Shown here piece after piece: positions 54,601-63,600 of a stretch of DNA of 64,000 nt. Source of the DNA: Roseivivax jejudonensis (GTDB lineage Bacteria > Pseudomonadota > Alphaproteobacteria > Rhodobacterales > Rhodobacteraceae); contig NZ_FWFK01000006.1 of NCBI RefSeq assembly GCF_900172265.1, positions 124,001-188,000 of the forward strand, read 5' to 3'. Position numbers and translations under genes: made by a program. Below the pieces are notes generated by a model. It was not told the origin of the DNA, made no database searches, and saw nothing but the letters and a program-made list of their open reading frames with translations. Every line of letters begins with the position of its first letter. The first letter of the stretch is position 1.

Positions 54601-57600
54601 GCAACACGACCGGCGTGCTGCCCCTGCCGGCGGACGAAGCCGATTTCGGCTTTACCTATCCCGTGACCTTCATCGCTCACGACCCGTTCGACTCCGGCGA
54701 GGATATCGGCTTTGCGGGCGACATCGGCGCCGCGCTGACCGGCGGTCACGTGATCCAGAACGGCTCGGAGCTCGACGGCGAGTTCATCTTCGCGGACTTC
54801 GCCGAAAACGGCCGCTTCTTCCATGTCTCGCTCGACGATCTGCTGTCGCAGACGATCACACTCGAGCCGGGACAGGATCCCGACGCGCTGACCTTCGCGA
54901 CACCGTCCGAGTTGACGATCCTGCTCGACCATGACGGCGATCCGACCACCACGCCCATCGTCCAGGGCAACTTCAAGGACATCGTCGGAAGCTTCCGCAC
55001 CGACGTGCGCTTTGGCGAGGGGCCGGACGGCGAACTGTGGGTTCTCAACAAGCGCAACGGCGAGATTTACGTCGCCAGCAACACGCTCGAGGCCGATACG
55101 GTGAACGACGCGCCGCGTGGCGTGGTGGTGTCGACGGTGGTCGGAACGCTCGAGGAGGTCACCGACACCAGCGCGCCGATCAAGGTCGCCAACATAACGG
55201 TGGTCGACGACCCGCTCGGCACGAACGTGCTGAGCCTCGGCGGCGATGATGCGAACCTGTTCGAGATCGTGGGACGCGAGTTGTTCCTGCAGGCGAATGT
55301 CGCGCTCGACGCGGTCAACAACCCGAGCCTCGACGTGACCGTGCTGGTGGACGACCCCGATGTCGGGGCCGCCGTCGATGCAAGCGCGACCTTCTCGGTC
55401 TCGGTGGTCCCGGAAGTCGCGACCGATCCGACCGACGTGGACGCGGACGGGCTGCTCAACAACCTCGACCCGGCGGCGTACGACGCCGCGAACGGAATGG
55501 ACAATGTCCTTCTGGGCGGTCAGACGATCTCGCTCGATTTCGACACCGACACGACGGACCCGCTCGACGGGTCGTCGGGCCTTACCGGTGTCCAGATCGT
55601 GCCGGGCAACAGCTCGTTCGGGCCCTTCGACGACCCCGACGACCCCTACGGCAGCCTGACCACGGATACCGCGGAAGTCTCGGGGGGCAATCTCGTCATC
55701 CAGACCACGACGGGCGATATCGGCGGCAACAATTCGGGCCAGGACAACTACCAGACGATGCTCGACGTCTCCGGCCAGAACAGCGTGACGTTCACGACCA
55801 AGTTCGCGAACCCGTTCGACGCGTCCACGCAGCCGTTCTCGCTGATCGGGTTCAACATCGGGACCGGCACGCAGAGCGACTTCTACAAGATGCTCTTCAT
55901 CGTGACGGGGAGCGGCGTGAACGTGCAGGTCGCGCAGGAGAATGCCGGATCGACGTCCGAAACCAACACGTTGATCGGAACGCTGCTCGACGAGGGCCTG
56001 GGTCTCGCGGACATCGCCGATGTCGTGCTGTCCATGACCTTCGACCGGACGGCCGGTACGATCACGCCCGAGGTGACGTTCCTCGACGAAAGCGGCGCCG
56101 AGATCGGGGGTGGCACGCTCGCCGCGTCCGCCCCGCCGCCGAACCTGCTGGCGGCTCTCAACGGCGAGAACCCGGCGACCGGCGGAACCGGCGGCGTGGC
56201 GCTCGCCGTCGATACCAGCAACATCATCGCGCCGGACAGCTTCACGGCCGAATTCGACTATCTGCGCGCGGTGTCCAACGATGCACCGGTCGGTGACCCG
56301 ACAGTGGCTCTCACCGGCGCGGCCAACGTGACCGAGGGCGACAGCGGCACGACGACCGTCGAGTACACGGTGACGCTGAGCCAGGCACCCGTGTCGGATG
56401 TCGACGTGACCGTGAACCTGACGTCGGTCCTCGGCGGCGGGGCCACCGTCCCGGCGACCGTTCCCGGCGACGTTGCCTTCGCAGGCGGAGCGACCTCGCA
56501 AACGCTCACCTTCACGCCGGGCGGCGCGCTGACCCAGACCGTCACCGTCGAGGTGGCGGGCGACGCCGAGGTCGAGCCGAACGAGACGTTCTCGATCTCG
56601 CTCGACACCACGCTCGAAACAACGGAGGGCGCCACCGACGAGATCGTCGTGACGATCGACAACGACGATGCGGATACAGCCACGGTCGCCGTGGGTGACG
56701 TGTCCGTCGACGAGGATGCCGGCGTCGCCACCGTGACGTTCACGCGGACAGGCGACGACGCGGAGGACGTGACGGTCACGTATTCGACCGTCGACGGCAC
56801 CGCGACCGCGGGCACCGATTACACCGCGGTCACTGGCGGCACGGCCGTGATCCCCGCGGGTGGAACCGGCACGATAACGGTCGACATCCCGCTTCTCGGG
56901 GACACCGACGTCGAAGGCGACGAGGCGTTCAGCGTCGTGATCGACGCCGCTGTCGCGCCGACCAGAACCGTTGTCATCGATGATGCAGAGGGCATCGTCA
57001 CGCTGACCGACAACGACGTGCCCCCGCCGCCGCAGGATGCGAGCCCGGAGGGCGATCTGGACGGCGACGGCGTGCTGAACGCGGACGACGACGACATCGA
57101 CGGCGACGGCGTTCTCAACACCGACGAGACCTTCGTCTACGACGCGACCGACGCGGGCACCGCGCTCGTCAACGGGCAGGTCGTGCGCTTCGACTTCGGC
57201 GCCGAGGGCGACGATCCGATCACGCCGTTCGAGGCCGGGTTCACCGGGTCCCTGTGGAGCCCGAACAAGCCCGACACGCCCGAGATCAACCTCGACACCG
57301 CTGAGGTGTCGGGCGGCACGCTCAACGTGGTGGCCGGCCCCGGCGATCACTTCGGCGGCAACAACACGCAGGAAAACGCCTTCGTCGCTGCCTATTCGGC
57401 GGCCGAGGGCCTGCGCGTCGAAACGACCTTCGCGCTGCCCGACTTCGACCCGACGAGCCCGGGCGTGCAGGGGCCCGTGGACTTCCAGGGTGCGGGCGTC
57501 GTGATCGGTGTCGACCAGAACACAATGGTCAAGGCGGTCTTCGGACGGACCGGGCCCGAGCTGCAGATCGTCCAGGACAACGCGGGCGGCGGCGCGCCGA

Positions 57601-60600
57601 GCGACATCGTCACGCCGATGCCGGACGGCTTCGACTTCGGTGCCGCGGACATCGCGGACGTGCGGATCGTGCTCGACGTCTACATCGACGACACGTCCGG
57701 CACGCCGGTGGCGATGTCCACGGCCACGGTGACCTTCCTCGACTCCGCCGGCGACCCGATCCCGGAGGTCGACGCGCTTACGATCGGCACGATCGAACTC
57801 GAAGGCACGCTCGCGCAGCTGGTGCTCGACGGGGCGCCGCTCGGCGCCGGCACGATCCAGACCTCCACGACTTCGGGGCAGGTCTTCGACGTCGCCTACG
57901 ACTATCTCGAGGTCACCGCCCTGGGCGAGCCGCCGGCGGACGTGCCGCCGACGGTCGCGCTCGAGACCGTGGTCGCGAGTCTGCCGGAAGACGCGGACAC
58001 CACGCAGTCGGTCAAGATCGCCGATATCGTGGTGACCGATGACGGGCTGAGCGCGGTCGCGCTGTCGGTCACCGGCGACGACGCCGGTCTGTTCACCATC
58101 GTGGACGGCACCGCCGGGCCCGAGCTGCACCTCGTGGCGGGCACCGTGCTCGACTTCGAGACGGCGGCGAGCCTGTCGGTCGGCGTGACCGCGACGGACG
58201 GGGCAGGGACCGGATCGGCCGATCTGACCCTCCCGGTCGACGACGTGAACGAGGCGCCGACCGTGACGCTCGAGAACGCGCTCGCGGAGATCGCGGAGGA
58301 TGCGGACCTGACCGGCGGCGTGAAGATCGCCGACATCGTGGTCGCCGACGACGCGCTCGGCACCGCCGACCTCGCGCTCGACGGGGCCGATGCCGGCCTG
58401 TTCGAGATCCGCGGGACGGAGCTGTTCCTGAGCGAAACCGCGGTGCTCGACTTCGAGAGCGCGACGCAGCTCGACGTGACCGTGACCGTGGACGATGCCG
58501 AGGTGGGCGTCACGCCCGACGGCAGCGCCGCGCTCACTCTCGCGGTGGGCGACGTGACCGAGCGCGAGCAGGTCGCAGACGCGCCGGGCGACCTGCCCGG
58601 CGCCGACGGTGGCACCAACGAGATCGACACCGTGGTCTATACCGGGTCCGAGGATGTCGGCGCGACCGGCGCCGCCTACCAGCTGCCCGACGCGGTCGAG
58701 AACTTCGACGCGACCGGCACGGGCACGGTCAAGGTCGCGGGCAACGCCGGCGACAACGCGATCGGTGTCGGCTCCGGCGCCGAGGACGAGGTGGACCTCA
58801 CCAGCGGTGGCAGCGACAGCGTCACCGGCACCGGTGCGGAACTCGACGGCACGACCATCGCGGGCTTCGAGAGCGACGACCGCATCGTCGTCGAGGGCGG
58901 CGCGGGCGCGAGCATCGTCAGCGTGGAGCGCGGCTCGACCGTGCTCGGCATCGACACCGACGACGACGGGGAGGCCGACAGCACCGTGACCCTCGTCGAG
59001 GACTACGACGAGGAGGACCTCGTCGTCACCGAGGAGGACGGCAACCTCGTCATCGGCGTCGCGCCGGCCGAACCGCCGGCGACCGTGCGTATCGAGGCCG
59101 AGGACCTGACCAACGCGGGCGGCTACGAAACCGAGGGCAACGGCGTCGCGAGCGAAGACGCGCTGATCTTCACCCGGACCGCCGGTACCGCGGGCATCGC
59201 GCTCGACGGGCTCGTCGTGCCCGGCATGTACAACGTGACCGTCGGTTACTTCGACGAGAACGACGGCACCGCGCAGGCGACGCTGACCATCGACGAGCGC
59301 AGCGAGACCTGGATCTTCGACGCCGACACGACGTCGAACGGGGCCGCAGCCGGCAGCGCGCGGACGATCACCTTTGCCGCGGTGACGGTGGACTCGGACT
59401 CCACCCTGACGCTGAGCTCGCTGCGCGAGCAGGGCGAATTCGCGCGGATCGACTACGTCGAGTTCACGCCGATCGATACGGGCGAGGATCTGCCGCCGAT
59501 CGTGGTCGCGGCGCCCGAGGACGCCACCGTGCCCGAGGGCATGGCCTTCGAACTCGACCTGAACGGGGTGTTCGACGACGCCGACACGCCCGAGCTCACC
59601 TACACGCTCGATCCCGCCGCGCCGGCGTGGCTGTCCATCGATCCGGCGACCGGCATCCTGTCTGGCACGCCGGCGGACGGCGACCTCGGCGGCCCGGTCA
59701 CCGTGACCGCGAGCGACGGCACGTCCAGCGTCAGCACGACCTTCGACGTGACCGTCGAGGACGTGGTGACCAGCGGGCCGATCCGCGTGCAGGCCGAGGA
59801 CCTGACCCTCTCGGGCGCCTTCTTCGCCCAGAGCCTCGGCGCGGCCGACGGCCAGGTGATCCGGGTGACCGAGAACGACACCGGCACCGCCACCTTCGAC
59901 CTCGCGGCGCTCGAGCCCGGCACCTACGCGATCCGCATCGCCTATTTCGACGAGAACGACGGCGAGAGCACCGCGACCGTGACCATCGGCGATCGCAGCG
60001 AAAGCTGGGTGTGGAACGACGACGCGACCAGCGGCAACGGCGGCCAGGCGCAGAACATCCGCGTGCGCAGCTTCGACTCCTTCGAGATCGCGGGCGGATC
60101 GCTGACGCTGACGGTCACCGGCGACGCCGGAGAGCTCGGCCGCGTCGACTACATCGAGTTCGTGCCGGAGGAGGGCGATCCCGACAACCTGCCGCCGTTT
60201 GCGGCGTTCGAGATCCCGCCGCAGAGCGCGACCGAGGGCACGCCCTACGACCTCGACTTCGCGGAGTACTACGTCGATCCCGAAGAGCAGCCTCTCACGC
60301 TGAGCGTGCTGTCGGGGCCGGACTGGCTCAGCATCGTGGACGGGCGCCTTGTCGGCACCCCGCCGGACGACACCGAAACCGGCGACATCACTGTCGAGTT
60401 CGCGGTCAGCGACGGCAACACCACGATCACGGACAGCCTCGTGATCTCCGTGACCGGCGAGAACGACGCGCCCGAGACTCCGGGCATCCCGGCGCAGGTG
60501 GTCAACGACTCCAGCGTCGAGATCGACCTGTCGGCGTTCTTCTCCGATCCGGACGGCGACACTCTGAGCTACTCGCTCACGGGAGCACCGGAGGGCCTGT

Positions 60601-63600
60601 CCGTCGATGCGAGCGGTCTGCTGTCGGGCCCCGCCCCGGCGACCGGACCCTACCAGATGACCGTGACCGTGACCGACGGCACCGAGACGATCAGCACCGA
60701 CCTCGTGCTGAACGTGGTCTATTCCGCCGGCGGCGAGGAAGTGAGCATCGAGGCGGAGGACTTCGACCTCGAAAGCGGCTTCTTCGTGGAGACGCAGCCG
60801 GCGGCGTCCGGCGACGCGGGCATCCGCCTGCTCGGCAACACGTCGGGCAGCGCCAGCTACACCTTCGACGACCAGATCACCGCGGGTCTCTACAACGTGC
60901 GGGTCGACTACTTCGACGAGAACGACGGCGTCAGCGCGGCGCGGCTTCTCGCGTCGACGGACGGCGGCGCGACGTTCGAGGAACTGGGCGCCTGGCTCTT
61001 CGACGACACGACCGGCGGCAACGCGGCGCAGGCGGCGAGCCTGCGGGCGCGCGTGTTCTCCGGTCTCGAGGTCGGCGAGGGCGTGATCCTGCGGCTCGAG
61101 GCGGATGCCGAGGGCGGCGAGTTCGCGCGGATCGACGGGATCACGCTGATCCCGGTCAGCGGCGCGAACTTCGCCCCGGTGGCCGAGCCGGGCTTCGAGG
61201 GCGGCACCTTCGCCGCGCTCGACCCGATCTCCATCGACCTCGGCGACGCCTTCAGCGACCCTGAGGAAGATCCGCTCACCTTCACGCTCGTCTCGGGCCC
61301 GGAGTGGCTGTCGGTCGAGAACGGCGCGCTCGTCGGCACGCCGGACAGCTTCGGCACCTTCGAGGTGACGGTCGCGGCGACGGACGGGCCGGACAATTCC
61401 GGCATCACCTCCACCGCGACCTTCGCGATCACCTTCGTCGACGACAACGCCGCGCCGGTGGTGGACCTGCCGCTCGGCACGATCACCCTCGACGAGGGCC
61501 AGATCCTCGAGACGCAGGCGATCTTCTCCGACCCGGACGGTGACACGCTGACCTATTCGCTCGGCGAGGGGGCGCCCGCGTGGCTGTCCATCGACCCCGA
61601 ACTCGGCGTCCTGTCGGGCTCGCCCGGGCCGGACGACGTGGGCACCGTGTCGGTCGAGGTGATCGCCACCGATGACGGCGCGCTGTCGGCGACCGACATC
61701 GTGACGCTGGTGATCGAGAACGTGAACCAGGCGCCGGAGGCGGGCGCACCGCTCGCCGATGTCGACCTCGACGGCGGCGCGGCGATCTCTGTCGCCGTTC
61801 CCGCGGACGCGTTCACCGATGCCGACCTCGGCGTCGTGCCGGGCGAAACGCTGACCCTGTCGGCGACCCTTGCCGGCGGCGGCGCGCTGCCGGACTGGAT
61901 CACCTTCGACCCGGCCACCGGCACCTTCTCGGGCACCGCGCTCGCCAACCAGTCGCTCGACATCACCGTCACCGCGACCGATGCGGAGGGCGAGACGGCG
62001 ACGCAGACCTTCACGCTGGCCGTGGGCGACACGCCGGACCTGCGCGAGCCGATCGTGATCGAGGCCGAGGACTTCACCGGCCTCGCCGACAGCGGCTTCG
62101 TGGCCGAGAACATCTCGACCGCGTCTGGCGGGCGGGACATCCGTGCGCCGCAGAACAGCACCGTGTCGGTGACCACCGACACCACGGCGGTCGGCGCGAC
62201 GGGCTTCTACACCGTGACCGTGCGCTATTTCGACGAGACCGACGGATCGAGCATCGGCCGGATCCTCGTCGGCGGCGAGGAGATCGGCACCTGGGCCTTC
62301 GAGGAAGGCACGCCGGTGTTCGGCGGGCCGACCGGCACGTCGATCCAGCGCGGCAACATCCGCGAGATCAGCTTCGACACCGTGTTCACCGCGGGTGACC
62401 TCACGGTCGAGGTGACCGCGGGCGGCGGAGAGCTTGGCCGGGTCGACCTGATCGAGCTGACTCCGGCGGACGATCCCGCGCCGCGCCTGACCACCACGGC
62501 GCTGGCGGCGGACGAGAACGCCGCCGCGGCGGGCGTGATTGACGCGCCGGGCGCGACATCGTTCGCGCTCGTGGACGGGGAGGGCGACAACGCGCTCTTC
62601 TCAATCGACGACACCGGCGCGCTCACCTTCCTCGCGGCGCCGGACTTCGAGGCGCCCGGGGACGGCGACACCGACAACGTCTACGAGGTCGTCGTCGAGG
62701 CCACGAACGCCAACGGCACGGCCACCGGCACCGTCGAGGTGACCGTCGCGGACGTGAACGAGGCGCCTGGTCTGACCGTCACGCCGATCCTCGCGTCGCT
62801 GACCGAGGACACCGACACCAGCGCGCCGATCGCCGTCGCCGACATCGTCGTCACGGACGACGCGCTGGGGACCAACACGCTCACCCTCACGGGGGCCGAT
62901 GCCAGCCTCTTCGAGATCGTGGGCGGACAGCTCGTGCTCCGGGCCGGTACCGTCCTCGACGCGGCGACGAACGGTGTGCTCGACGTGTCGGTGGTGCTCG
63001 ACGACGCCACGCTCGGCACCGCCGAGGAAGCGACCGAGAGCCTGAGCGTTGCGGTCACGACGGAGGACGGCACCCCTGCCCCCGAGGTCGTGCTGCGCGT
63101 CAACGCCTTCGGTCCCGAGGTGCAGGCGACCGACGGGGGGCCGAACTGGCTCGCCGACACGGAGGCCGCGCCGTCGGAGTTCCTGACGACGACGAACAAC
63201 CGGGGCGACGCACCCGCGGCCGGCTACAGCGGCAGCGCCGCGGCGATCCCGGAGGACGTCCCGGAGGCGGTGCTCGACACCGCGCGGTCGAGCGACGCCT
63301 CGTTCTCCTACGACGTGCCCGTCGAGAACGGCACCTACCAGGTGAACCTCTACGTGGCGGAGCTGTTCTCGGGCGGACAGTCCGGCGGCTTCCGGGTCTT
63401 CGACTTCTCGGTCGAGGGCAGCGTGCCGGCGGCGTTCGACAACGTCGATCCGGGCACGGCCTACGGTGCCGACGTGGGCGTCCTGACGACCACGGTCGAG
63501 GTCACCGACGGGGTGCTGAACCTCGGCGTTCTCAAGGACACCGTCGAGGGCATCCAGAACCCGATTCTCAACGCCTTCGAACTGGTCAAGCTCCCGGATA

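Noticed and set aside
45456-58130. A 4,224-codon open frame on the minus strand
   Set aside because: It lies opposite the giant + strand gene, its translation is rich in Arg/His/Asp/Val without domains, and the + frame gives recognisable modules throughout. It is a GC-bias mirror.
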